The notes: generated from the sequence alone by a model not told the origin. A stretch of DNA of 64,000 nucleotides from Alistipes sp. UBA934 (GCA_002293535.1 DBDK01000003.1:1-64000); one strand, 5' to 3'. Counted from the stretch's first letter, positions 15,728 to 23,739 are shown. Made by a program: numbers and translations.

Positions 15728-17689
15728 TTATCTAATATTAGCTATACTTATAATATCCGCGAACACTCCTGCTGCGGTTACTTCTGCTCCGGCTCCATAG
15801 CCCTTGATTTCCATCGGATAGTCTCTATAACGCTCTGTAGTCAAGAGAATTACGTTGTTGCTTCCGTCCAATTCATAGAGTGGACTTTTCGCATCCACTT
15901 CACGCAAAGCGACACTCGCCCGCACACCCGATGCCACCGAGCCACCCCCGTCCATCGTGGCGACAAACCTCCAGCGCAGACCTCGTGCAACAAGCTGACG
16001 TCGCCGACGTTCGAACTCTTCGTCCATTTCCGGCACCCTCGCCCAAAAATCGTCCAGCGTTCCTTCGAAGTATTTGTCCGGTACGAACAACGAGGCTTCT
16101 ATGTCGCTCATATTCAGCCTGTAGCCCGCTTCCCTCGACAATATCACCAATTTCCTCATCACGTCCTTACCGCTCAGGTCTATCCTCGGATCGGGTTCGG
16201 CATAACCCGCCTCTACAGCCCGTTGAATCGCCGCACTGAACGGCAAATCAGCGCTCATTTCGTTGAAAATGAAGTTCAAAGTACCCGAAACCACCGCCTC
16301 TATCTTCAGGATTCGGTCACCACTGCCCACCAGATCGCCGATGGTCTTTATTATTGGCAACCCTGCGCCTACGTTTGTTTCGAATAGGAATTTCGCACCT
16401 CTGATTCGCGCCGCCTTTTTCAGGTCGCGGTAGTTTTCATAGTTACCCGATGCCGCGATTTTATTGGCCGTCACCACCGATACATTATGACTCAGCAGGC
16501 TCCTGTACGTTCCTGCAATCGCCTCATTGCCTGTACAATCCACAAACACGGAGTTAAAAATATTGGTACTCACAATAGCATCTCTGTATGCCTCCGTCGA
16601 TGAGTTCACTCCTTCTTCGGCCAGCAGTTCACGCCACTTCGACAGGTCGATTCCGGCACGGTTGATCAGGTATTTCCGCGAGTTGGCAATTCCCACCACC
16701 CGCACTTGGAGCGAGTGTTGCTTTAGGAACTTGGGTTGCTGGCGCGCAATTTGATCGAGCAAACTGCGTCCCACACCTCCAATCCCTGCAACAAACAGAT
16801 TCAGAACCGAATAGTCCCACAACAGAAACGAGTCGTGCAACGCATTGAGCGCCTTGCGCAGGCTCGCGGCCTCGATGACGAACGAAATATTGACCTCTAA
16901 TGCCCCCTGAGCGCACGAAATAACACTGATACCGCTCCGCCCCAGTGTGTCGAAAAGTTTGGCCGCAACACCTACCCGTCCTCTCATATTTTCACCTACA
17001 ACTGCCACCGTAGCAAGCCCGTATGTCGGGATTATTTCGTTGATCTCACCGCGCGTGATCTCATCTGCGAATTCGTCCGAGAGCATCCTCACCGCCACCG
17101 GACCCTCCGCTCTCCGCACTCCTATCGACGTGCTGCTCTCCGAAGATGCCTGAGACACGAAGAACACACTGATCCCGGCTTGTGACAAGGACTTGAAAAT
17201 CCGGTAATTAACTCCGATCACCCCCACCATTCCGAGCCCCTTCACAGTGATCAGACAAGTGTCGTCGATAGAGGAAATGCCCTTGATGATCTTTCCGTCC
17301 TCCTCTCGTTCCGACGAAATGTAAGTTCCAGGCGCTTCGGGGGCAAAGATATTTCGAATATGTATTGGTATGTTCTTTTGATAGACCGGAAAAATGGTCG
17401 CTGGGTAGAGCACCTCGGCGTCGAAATTACACATCTCCATCGCCTCGCTAAAGGTCAGTTTCTCAATCAGATATGCTCCGTCGATCACTCTCGGATCGGC
17501 ACTCATAAAGCCGTCCGTGTCTGTCCAGATCTCCAGTACTTCGGCATCTCGCTCAGCGGCCACTCTCGCTGCTTCTCCTCCTTCGCTCTCTTCCACCACG
17601 ACCACCGCGTCCGGGCCAGCCGCTTCCACGATTTTCTTGACTCGTTCGGCCTTCCCGGCCACACTCGTCCAAAATTTCAGAACTTTCAT
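15728..17689 (-). CDS. thrA: Homoserine dehydrogenase with ACT domains and a gutted aspartokinase domain (ThrA-like)
   Basis: The C-terminal two thirds form a complete NADP-dependent homoserine dehydrogenase: dinucleotide motif FVAGIGGVGRS near residue 300, VDCTGNEAIAG, ANKIAASG, and FLFETNVGAGLPII, ending in the family-typical GVFADIISIANI. Tandem ACT regulatory domains precede it (TCLITVKGLGMVG to VAVVGENM). The aspartokinase part is only about 120 residues. KFGGTS has become KFWTSV, and the chain jumps from VVVVEESEGG to LEIWTDTDGFMSADPR, skipping roughly 165 residues that hold the ATP- and aspartate-binding core. At 653 residues against about 810, it should lack kinase activity, so another aspartokinase would be needed. 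A -7 box lies 7 bp upstream. Confidence 0.9.
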   Translation of the reverse strand: MKVLKFWTSVAGKAERVKKIVEAAGPDAVVVVEESEGGEAARVAAERDAEVLEIWTDTDGFMSADPRVIDGAYLIEKLTFSEAMEMCNFDAEVLYPATIFPVYQKNIPIHIRNIFAPEAPGTYISSEREEDGKIIKGISSIDDTCLITVKGLGMVGVIGVNYRIFKSLSQAGISVFFVSQASSESSTSIGVRRAEGPVAVRMLSDEFADEITRGEINEIIPTYGLATVAVVGENMRGRVGVAAKLFDTLGRSGISVISCAQGALEVNISFVIEAASLRKALNALHDSFLLWDYSVLNLFVAGIGGVGRSLLDQIARQQPKFLKQHSLQVRVVGIANSRKYLINRAGIDLSKWRELLAEEGVNSSTEAYRDAIVSTNIFNSVFVDCTGNEAIAGTYRSLLSHNVSVVTANKIAASGNYENYRDLKKAARIRGAKFLFETNVGAGLPIIKTIGDLVGSGDRILKIEAVVSGTLNFIFNEMSADLPFSAAIQRAVEAGYAEPDPRIDLSGKDVMRKLVILSREAGYRLNMSDIEASLFVPDKYFEGTLDDFWARVPEMDEEFERRRRQLVARGLRWRFVATMDGGGSVASGVRASVALREVDAKSPLYELDGSNNVILLTTERYRDYPMEIKGYGAGAEVTAAGVFADIISIANIR

Positions 17690-17696
17690 AATCCTG

Positions 17697-17704
17697 CAAA
17701 TTTA
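17697..17704 (-). promoter_or_regulatory. thrA: -7 box of thrA (TAAATTTG)
   Basis: TAAATTTG on the minus strand fits TAnnTTTG. Seven bases separate it from the thrA ATG at 17689, so the mRNA should have almost no leader and no room for a classical threonine attenuator. It is only 11 bp from the rightward -7 box of RNA element A. Confidence 0.6.
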
Positions 17705-17715
17705 CGAAAATTTTC

Positions 17716-17723
17716 TATCTTTG
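17716..17723 (+). promoter_or_regulatory. -7 box driving RNA element A
   Basis: TATCTTTG on the plus strand. The first helix of element A begins 7 bp downstream, so the predicted 5' end of the RNA almost coincides with its terminal helix. Confidence 0.65.
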
Positions 17724-17729
17724 CGGTGA

Positions 17730-17885
17730 AGTGCCCCACACTTTCTTATTGGCTTGATACGTTATGGTATTAAAACCGGCTTGACAAGGCTTAGGCCTCC
17801 GGTAAAAGTTGGTTTTGATGCGGTAGCGTATTGACATTCAGCGAATACTGTAGTGTGGGGCACTCAGTAACCGGGGGTCTTTTTT
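17730..17885 (+). ncRNA. Structured pseudoknot RNA, copy A (leader of the kinase-like gene)
   Basis: Helix P1 is a perfect 13-bp pairing of 17730-17742 (AGTGCCCCACACT) with 17852-17864. An inner helix pairs 17772-17782 with 17806-17816 (11 bp, two G-U). Its loop holds CCTCCGGT (17796-17803), which can pair with ACCGGGGG (17870-17877) outside P1, making a pseudoknot just before a U-tract (17880-17885). A TTG start follows about 20 nt later. The same architecture recurs at 18623 and 19622 with different stem sequences. The closing pair of the pseudoknot is U-A here and C-G in the other copies, as expected for a conserved structure. I do not recognise a named RNA family. Confidence 0.65.
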
Positions 17886-17905
17886 ATTCTTAAAACTCCA
17901 GCACG

Positions 17906-18622
17906 TTGCAACCTTCCATCTCTGACTATTTAGTCTCTCTCGAAAACTCCGCCGGTGTTTTCCGTACGTTGGGCGATGTCGTCGTCGATCGCGACCTCTT
18001 CGATTTGCCTGCTTTTAGAAGCGGTAACAGCGCGGCGGTCTTCACTTACACAAACTACGATAGCGAGCGGCGCTTCCTTAAGCTCTATATCCGTCCGAAT
18101 CTCTATCTGCGAACGATTTACGATTACGTCGAACACACCCGTCCTCCTCTCCTTCCCGCCGCAAGACTTCTCAAAAACGAACTTTGGGTTATGCCTCTTG
18201 CCGGCGATCCTTGTTGGGTCGATGTCGTTGAGGGCGCCTGGACCCCAGGAGTCACTCTCGATGTCGCCCTCTCTCGCGTCGAAAAAAATGCCGAAAAAAA
18301 CGACAAAAAAAATGCCGACAACCTCACCAAGGCCCGGCTTGTCTCTGCTTTCGACCGCCTTTGCTCCGAACTCCGGGCTTCCGAGTGGGCTCACGGCGAC
18401 CTCAAGCCCGAAAACATCATAGTGAACAGCGACAAAAAAAGCACCGAGGTTCGAATGAGCCTTATCGACTGCGATGCTATGTGGATTCCTGCCCTTGCCG
18501 GTCTCCCTGCCGTCGAGCTCGGTACTCCTGGCTTCCGCCATCCTGCCCGCACAGCCAACCATTTCGACAAAACCATCGACGATTATCCGATGCAGGTATT
18601 GAAAAAATTGTTATCTTTGTAA
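17906..18622 (+). CDS. Protein kinase-like protein, C-terminally truncated
   Basis: 238 residues from a TTG start (no ATG or GTG is better placed). An N-terminal segment (ISDYLVSLENSAGVFRTLGD, residues 5-24) resembles the start of the WG-repeat protein at 19766. A kinase-like domain follows, with a candidate ATP lysine in RRFLKLYI (K59), the catalytic loop HGDLKPEN (163-170) and a DFG-position LIDCD (D188/D190). The protein then ends abruptly: IDDYPM is followed by QVLKKLLSL, encoded by what looks like the promoter of RNA element B. The C-lobe is therefore cut short. It may be a pseudokinase, a fragment of a larger kinase-WG protein, or a functional small form. Substrate unknown. Confidence 0.6.
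   Translation: MQPSISDYLVSLENSAGVFRTLGDVVVDRDLFDLPAFRSGNSAAVFTYTNYDSERRFLKLYIRPNLYLRTIYDYVEHTRPPLLPAARLLKNELWVMPLAGDPCWVDVVEGAWTPGVTLDVALSRVEKNAEKNDKKNADNLTKARLVSAFDRLCSELRASEWAHGDLKPENIIVNSDKKSTEVRMSLIDCDAMWIPALAGLPAVELGTPGFRHPARTANHFDKTIDDYPMQVLKKLLSL
18612..18619 (+). promoter_or_regulatory. -7 box driving RNA element B
   Basis: TATCTTTG overlaps the last codons of the truncated kinase gene. P1 of element B starts 4 bp after it. Confidence 0.6.
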
Positions 18623-18736
18623 TCCCCAAAGGCATACTTTATTTAAAAACATTGCTTGGAATTCTGCCTCCGGCAGCAGTGTTTTTACGCTTGTATGAAT
18701 CTTTGGGGAAATTTTTGTACAGCCGGGGGCTTTTTT
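18623..18736 (+). ncRNA. Structured pseudoknot RNA, copy B (leader of the vWA gene)
   Basis: P1 pairs TCCCCAAAG (18623-18631) with CTTTGGGGA (18701-18709), 9 bp. A short CATAC/GTATG helix lies inside. P3 pairs 18645-18656 with 18675-18686 over 12 bp with one G-U. The loop carries GCCTCCGGC (18666-18674), complementary (one G-U) to GCCGGGGGC (18722-18730). T6 (18731-18736) follows, then the ATG at 18760. The 3' part, from the linker AATTTTTGTACA to the U-tract, is identical to copy C. The role is inferred to be a leader (attenuator, riboswitch or thermosensor) or a short independent RNA ending at the U-tract. Confidence 0.7.
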
Positions 18737-18759
18737 AGGAAAACTGCAAGCTCATCTCA

Positions 18760-19590
18760 ATGTATAACACACCTATAACTCGCGAAAATCCAACGGCTTT
18801 CATCATTCTGATCGACCGGTCGGGCTCGATGACCGAACAGATCGTCTTTGCCGACCAGCAGATGACAAAGGCTCGCGCCGTCTCGATCGTTGCCAGCGCA
18901 TTCATCGACGAACTGTTGCACCGCGCCCGGCGCGAAGAGGGCACCCGTGACTATTACGACATCGCAGTACTGGGTTATGGAGGCGACCGGAACTCAGAAA
19001 ACAGTGGGATCGAGTCGCTCGTTTCACCGCCAGGCAAATGGGCCCGACCAAGCCGCCTCACAGTGACCAAAACCCCTCGTAAACACCTCTCTCGCGAACG
19101 CTTGTTGCCGTCGGGACGTAGTGTAATGGCTGTCACGCGCCACAACGTTTGGGTCCAGGAGCGTGCCGAGGGAGCAACTCCGATGTATGCGGCGCTCACC
19201 GAAGCGCTGAAGTTGGTCGAAAAATGGTGTCTCCGTCCCCAGCACGCTGCAAGTTATCCTCCCACCATCATCAATATTACCGATGGCGAAGCCTCCGACG
19301 GCTCTCAGGAAGAGATTCGCACCCTTGCCGAAAAAATCCGCGCTACAGGAACCGACGACGGCAACACGTTACTGATCAACATTCACCTCGCCAAAAACGA
19401 CGACGCCACGGGACCTATTCTTTTCCCAAAATCTTTGCAAGAACTTCCCGCTCATCGTTATGCGCAACTTCTTTGGGATATTTCCAGCGAGATGCCTGCA
19501 GGGCTTGGCCGCGGAATGGGTTGGTGCTCGCGCGCCGGTGACATAGTAGCAATGATGAACATCGGCTCCCAAAACTCCACAATGCTGTAG
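18760..19590 (+). CDS. von Willebrand factor A domain protein
   Basis: 276 residues, no signal peptide, so probably cytoplasmic. It is a single vWA domain with an intact metal-ion-dependent adhesion site: DRSGSM (D19, S21, S23), the threonine in EGATPMYAAL, and the aspartate in NITDGEASDG. Stand-alone cytoplasmic vWA proteins of this kind often pair with kinases and phosphatases (the TerY-type arrangement), which fits the neighbouring kinase-like gene. No phosphatase gene is seen nearby. Expression is presumably from the promoter at 18612 through RNA element B. Confidence 0.85.
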   Translation: MYNTPITRENPTAFIILIDRSGSMTEQIVFADQQMTKARAVSIVASAFIDELLHRARREEGTRDYYDIAVLGYGGDRNSENSGIESLVSPPGKWARPSRLTVTKTPRKHLSRERLLPSGRSVMAVTRHNVWVQERAEGATPMYAALTEALKLVEKWCLRPQHAASYPPTIINITDGEASDGSQEEIRTLAEKIRATGTDDGNTLLINIHLAKNDDATGPILFPKSLQELPAHRYAQLLWDISSEMPAGLGRGMGWCSRAGDIVAMMNIGSQNSTML

Positions 19591-19608
19591 TTTTCGTAAG
19601 AATTTGCC

Positions 19609-19616
19609 TATCTTTG
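19609..19616 (+). promoter_or_regulatory. -7 box driving RNA element C
   Basis: TATCTTTG, 18 bp after the vWA stop codon. P1 of element C begins 6 bp downstream. Confidence 0.6.
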
Positions 19617-19621
19617 CATCA

Positions 19622-19748
19622 TCCCATTTCAGTGTAACAATATTTAGTATGATTTTCGCACTCTGAGCTTTGCCTCCGGCAGCGTGGGAAGTCATACTTT
19701 TTACGGTACGCTGATTTGGGAAAATTTTTGTACAGCCGGGGGCTTTTT
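19622..19748 (+). ncRNA. Structured pseudoknot RNA, copy C (leader of the WG-repeat gene)
   Basis: P1 pairs 19622-19636 with 19707-19721 (TCCCA, a 2-nt internal loop, then TCAGTGTA with one G-U). An inner helix includes GTATGA/TCATAC. The loop has GCCTCCGGC (19672-19680), which can pair with GCCGGGGGC (19735-19743), followed by T5 (19744-19748). The GTG start lies at 19766. Helix sequences differ from copies A and B although the layout is the same. The loop and 3' tail match copy B. Confidence 0.7.
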
Positions 19749-19765
19749 CATAATTCGATTTAGCC

Positions 19766-20458
19766 GTGATTCTCACTATCGACCAATACATAGAAGCTCT
19801 GACCAACACCGACGGCCGGTTCCGCACGCTTGCGGGGATCTATCCCACGGGCGACAGCGATACTCCCCATTTCACTATGCCTGGCCGTGGCCTTGTCGAT
19901 TTCGAGGTGATGGTGGGTCACGTTCCCTGTCAGATGCGTTGCCCTCTGAAGTGGGATGACGACACGGCCGGGAAGCTGCATCTGCTAAGCAAAAAAAGCA
20001 ACTCTTCGGACACCCCGCCTGCACTGCAATGGCGGGTAATGGAGGATGAGCTGACACTGTTCGACGAGGCGGGTAACTCCGTTCAGGTAAACGTACTGCT
20101 TCGCCCTGTGCCTCCTGTTCCCGGACCATCTCCTTCGCGCGATATTCCCAAGGCGCTCGGCTCGCCTGAGGACTTCGAGGAGTTCTCGTGGGATCCTGTC
20201 TGGGGTCTTGCCACGGCAATGGTGGATGGTCAGTGGCGATTGCTCGACAGTACCGGCGCCATTCTCACTAATGAGCCCTACGATTGGATGACCGACTGCT
20301 CAGAGGGATTCGTGCTCGCTGTAAAGAACGGTAAGCACGGTTTTCTGGACACTTCCGGCCGAGAGGTCGTCCCTTTCATCTATGATGACGCCACTTCATT
20401 CTCCGGAGGCGAGGCCTTCGTGGTCAAGGATGGAAAGAGCTTTTTTATCTCCAAATAG
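19766..20458 (+). CDS. WG-repeat protein sharing an N-terminal domain with the kinase-like protein
   Basis: 230 residues from a GTG start. Residues 4-25 (TIDQYIEALTNTDGRFRTLA) resemble the N-terminus of the kinase-like protein at 17906. A proline-rich linker (about 112-128) follows, then two to three WG repeats: WGLATAMVDGQWRLLDSTG near 146, FVLAVKNGKHGFLDTSGRE near 182 and a final partial repeat ending KSFFISK. WG repeats are beta-rich modules of unknown function, common in Bacteroidetes, and can sit C-terminal to kinase domains. This gene looks like the N-terminus and WG tail of such a protein without its kinase. Confidence 0.75.
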   Translation: MILTIDQYIEALTNTDGRFRTLAGIYPTGDSDTPHFTMPGRGLVDFEVMVGHVPCQMRCPLKWDDDTAGKLHLLSKKSNSSDTPPALQWRVMEDELTLFDEAGNSVQVNVLLRPVPPVPGPSPSRDIPKALGSPEDFEEFSWDPVWGLATAMVDGQWRLLDSTGAILTNEPYDWMTDCSEGFVLAVKNGKHGFLDTSGREVVPFIYDDATSFSGGEAFVVKDGKSFFISK

Positions 20459-20490
20459 TTTGGTCGTTTAGGCAAAAAAGAGTACCTTTG
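20459..20490 (+). promoter_or_regulatory. gyrA: Full promoter of gyrA
   Basis: TTTG (20459-20462), a 20-bp spacer and TACCTTTG (20483-20490). The leader to the ATG at 20515 is short (24 bp from the box). Confidence 0.75.
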
Positions 20491-20514
20491 GACTCTTAAT
20501 TACAACCCGAAAAG

Positions 20515-23019
20515 ATGGCAGAAGACAATATAAAAGAGGGCTTGGATGGTGGCGGTAAGATAGTGGAGGTCAGCATCACCGAGCAGATGAAAAGCGCCTA
20601 CATCGACTACTCGATGTCGGTAATCGTATCGCGTGCACTTCCGGATGTCAGGGACGGCCTCAAGCCCGTCCACAGGCGCATCCTCTATGATATGTCGAAC
20701 GAGTTGGGTCTTTATTCCGACAAGCCGCACCGTAAAAGCGCGCGTATTGTGGGGGACGTGCTCGGTAAGTTCCATCCCCACGGCGACGGCTCGGTATATG
20801 ACGCGATGGTTCGTATGGCCCAGGAGTGGAGCCTCAGGTATCCACTGGTGGACGGCCAGGGTAACTTCGGTTCTTTGGACAACGACCCACCTGCGGCGAT
20901 GCGTTACACCGAGGCGAGGATGCGCAAGATCGCCGACGAGGTGATGAGTGATATCGACAAGGACACTATCGACTTCACGCTCAACTTCGACGACACGATG
21001 AACGAGCCCACGGTGCTCCCCACGCGTATTCCGCTGCTGATGGTGAATGGTGCGAGCGGTATTGCCGTCGGTATGGCCACCAATATGGCTCCCCACAACC
21101 TCAGCGAAGTGATCGACGCCTGCGTAGCTTATATCGACGATCCGACTGTCGAGGCGAGCGGTCTTTTGGAGCACGTCAAGGGCCCGGACTTCCCCACCGG
21201 AGCCACAATTTACGGTTACGAGGGAGTTCGCGAGGCGTTGGAGACGGGTCACGGTCGCGTTGTGATGCGCGCCAAAACCGACATCGAACACACCTCCAGC
21301 GGCCGCGAGATGATCGTCATCACCGAAATTCCCTATCAGGTGAACAAGGCCGAGTTGGTCAAGAAGATTCACGAACTGGCCGCTGAAAAGAAGATCGAGG
21401 GCATCTCGTATGTGAACGACGAGAGCGACCGCAAGGGTATGCGCATAGTGGTCGTGCTTAAGCACGACGCCGTGGCGAGTGTGGTTCTGAACACGCTCTA
21501 TAAGATGACCGAGATGCAGAAGTCGTTCGTGGTGAACAACATTGCGTTGGTGGATGGTCGCCCACGATTGTTGAACCTGCGCGATATGGTCGAAAACTTT
21601 GTCGAGCACCGTCACGAGGTCGTCGTTCGACGTACCCGCTTCGATCTGAAAAAAGCAGAGGAGAGATTGCATATCGTTCAGGGTCTGCTCATTGCACAGG
21701 ACAATATCGACGAGGTCATCTCCATCATCCGCTCTTCGGAGAATACCGACATCGCTAAAACCCGCCTTCAGGAGCGCTTTGCTCTCAGCGAAATTCAATC
21801 GACCGAGATCGTCAATATGCGCCTCCGGGCCCTCACGGGTCTGGAGCGCGGAAAACTCCAGGAGGAGCACGACGAGTTGCAACGTCGCATAACCCGCTTC
21901 AATGAAATTCTCGACAGCGAGGTCGAACAGTATGGCGTCGTCAAGGAGGAACTTATCGAGGTTAAGCAGAAATATGGTGACGCACGCCGCACCGAGATTG
22001 TCTACAGCGCCGAGGAGTTCAACCCCGAAGACTTCTATGCCGACGACGAGATGGTGATCACCATTTCGAGAATGGGGTACATCAAGCGCACCCCTCTCAC
22101 CGATTACCGCACTCAGGCACGCGGAGGGGTCGGCGCAAAGGGCTCTGCAACGAGGGACGAAGACTTCATCGAGCATCTCTATGTCGCCACGATGCACAAC
22201 ACGATGATGCTCTTTACCGAAAAGGGCCGTTGCTATTGGCTCAAGGTTTACAACATTCCCGAAGGCCCCCGCTCTGCAAAGGGCAGGGCTATCCAGAACC
22301 TCATCCAGATCGACCCGGACGACAAGGTTCGCGCATACATCAACGTCAAACGTCTCGACGACGCCGACTATGTGAACTCCAACCATCTTGTGATGTGTAC
22401 GCGCGAGGGTGTTATCAAAAAGACGTTGCTGGAGGCTTATTCCCGTCCGCGCCAAAACGGTGTGAACGCAATCACTATCCGCGAGAGCGACCAACTCTTA
22501 GAGGTCAAACTCACCAGCGGCAAGGCCGAAATTATGATCGCCTCCAACGCAGGTAAGGCCATCCGCTTCAACGAAAGCACCGTTCGCCCCATCGGCCGTA
22601 CGGGCGCCGGAGTGAGGGGCATAAGTTTATCCGCCGGCGAAGAGGTGATTGGTATGATTTGTGTGGAACCGGACAGTGGGCAGGATGTTTTGGTTCTGAG
22701 TGAAAAGGGTTACGGCAAACGCACCGACCTCGAAGAATACCGCATCACCAACCGCGGCGGCAAGGGCGTAAAGACGATCAACGTCACCGAAAAGACAGGC
22801 AAGCTGGTTAGCATTCAGGCTGTTAGCGATGACGATGATCTAATGATCATTAACCGTAGCGGCATCACGATCCGCACGGCAATTTCGGGTATCCGTCTTG
22901 CAGGTCGCGCCACACAGGGAGTTCGTATCATCAACCTGCGAGAGGGCGACGAGATAGCTTCAGTGGTTGCGATCCCCAAAAGCGACGAGGAGGCAGAAGG
23001 GCAGGCCGACGAGCAGTGA
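20515..23019 (+). CDS. gyrA: DNA gyrase subunit A
   Basis: Introduces negative supercoils together with GyrB. At 834 residues it has the N-terminal breakage-reunion domain with DYSMSVIVSRALPDVRDGLKPVHRR, the catalytic tyrosine in AAMRYTEARM near residue 127, and the quinolone-pocket region HPHGDGSVYDAM (Ser at the usual position). A C-terminal beta-pinwheel carries the GyrA-box equivalent QARGGVGAKG and repeated TxxGxxxR/K blades, ending in an acidic tail. It is transcribed from its own promoter. Length and motifs are those of a normal gyrase rather than ParC. Confidence 0.97.
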   Translation: MAEDNIKEGLDGGGKIVEVSITEQMKSAYIDYSMSVIVSRALPDVRDGLKPVHRRILYDMSNELGLYSDKPHRKSARIVGDVLGKFHPHGDGSVYDAMVRMAQEWSLRYPLVDGQGNFGSLDNDPPAAMRYTEARMRKIADEVMSDIDKDTIDFTLNFDDTMNEPTVLPTRIPLLMVNGASGIAVGMATNMAPHNLSEVIDACVAYIDDPTVEASGLLEHVKGPDFPTGATIYGYEGVREALETGHGRVVMRAKTDIEHTSSGREMIVITEIPYQVNKAELVKKIHELAAEKKIEGISYVNDESDRKGMRIVVVLKHDAVASVVLNTLYKMTEMQKSFVVNNIALVDGRPRLLNLRDMVENFVEHRHEVVVRRTRFDLKKAEERLHIVQGLLIAQDNIDEVISIIRSSENTDIAKTRLQERFALSEIQSTEIVNMRLRALTGLERGKLQEEHDELQRRITRFNEILDSEVEQYGVVKEELIEVKQKYGDARRTEIVYSAEEFNPEDFYADDEMVITISRMGYIKRTPLTDYRTQARGGVGAKGSATRDEDFIEHLYVATMHNTMMLFTEKGRCYWLKVYNIPEGPRSAKGRAIQNLIQIDPDDKVRAYINVKRLDDADYVNSNHLVMCTREGVIKKTLLEAYSRPRQNGVNAITIRESDQLLEVKLTSGKAEIMIASNAGKAIRFNESTVRPIGRTGAGVRGISLSAGEEVIGMICVEPDSGQDVLVLSEKGYGKRTDLEEYRITNRGGKGVKTINVTEKTGKLVSIQAVSDDDDLMIINRSGITIRTAISGIRLAGRATQGVRIINLREGDEIASVVAIPKSDEEAEGQADEQ

Positions 23020-23075
23020 ACTATTTCCAAATAACAGCGTCAATGATTTATTGATCAAGTAAAAACGTGTAAATT

Positions 23076-23642
23076 ATGAAAACTGTTAAAATATTTTTGG
23101 CAATTTGTTTCGCGATCTCGATTCATTGCGGATATGCTCAAGAAAATGTATATGTGCCCTCACTCACTGCAGAGGAAGCAATATCTATGGTAAAAGATAG
23201 CTACCACTTTATGTATTTCTATTTCCGAAATCCGGCAGATACGGTGGCAAATCTTAACCGCTTCATCGAAACGGTAGACAGGATCGTCCCTCTCAGCGAT
23301 GAAAAGAAAGAGATGATTATGGAGCAAGCCCTCTCCGAGGTAAGGCAACAGAAAGAGAAGTTACCTTTGACCGACCAGATGTTCAACCTTACTTTTTCCA
23401 TAGAAGAACACATAACTTTGATGGGGACTAACATCATTGATGTGATGCGAAATAATTTCAACGATGAAGAGTTCGCGCGACTATACAACACAATGGAACG
23501 AGAGATGAGATGGGCCATATTTGCACAAAATGTGTTAGATGTCAATATACATAAAGGAACGACTCCTAAGACACGAGCCGGGGAAGCTCCAAAACAGATT
23601 GACCGTCTCAATTTGGTGTTTGATAGGTTCGGTATTCAGTAA
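23076..23642 (+). CDS. Secreted hypothetical protein
   Basis: 188 residues with a signal peptide (MKTVKIFLAICFAISIHCGYA, cleavage before QENVYV). The remainder is alpha-helical and rich in Glu, Met and Phe, with no recognisable domain. Helices such as DEKKEMIMEQALSEVRQQKEKLP suggest a small helical bundle in the periplasm. It is noticeably more AT-rich than gyrA and has no obvious partner. It lies 56 bp after gyrA and could be read through from it. Confidence 0.65.
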   Translation: MKTVKIFLAICFAISIHCGYAQENVYVPSLTAEEAISMVKDSYHFMYFYFRNPADTVANLNRFIETVDRIVPLSDEKKEMIMEQALSEVRQQKEKLPLTDQMFNLTFSIEEHITLMGTNIIDVMRNNFNDEEFARLYNTMEREMRWAIFAQNVLDVNIHKGTTPKTRAGEAPKQIDRLNLVFDRFGIQ

Positions 23643-23739
23643 CAAATCTTACCAACAAATCAGGAGCGTTAGTTTTGCTCCGACTCACCAAATATTATAA
23701 CTAGAACATACAGACAATTAACTTAAAAACCGTATAGCT

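Noticed and set aside
17730..19748. Elements A-C as integron attC sites or a type III toxin-antitoxin RNA
   Set aside because: No GTTRRRY core sites, no integrase and no short tandem repeats; promoters and U-tracts point to transcribed leaders.
20500..22494. 664-codon open frame on the minus strand
   Set aside because: It is the exact antisense of gyrA, which has full homology; the open frame is a by-product of codon usage.
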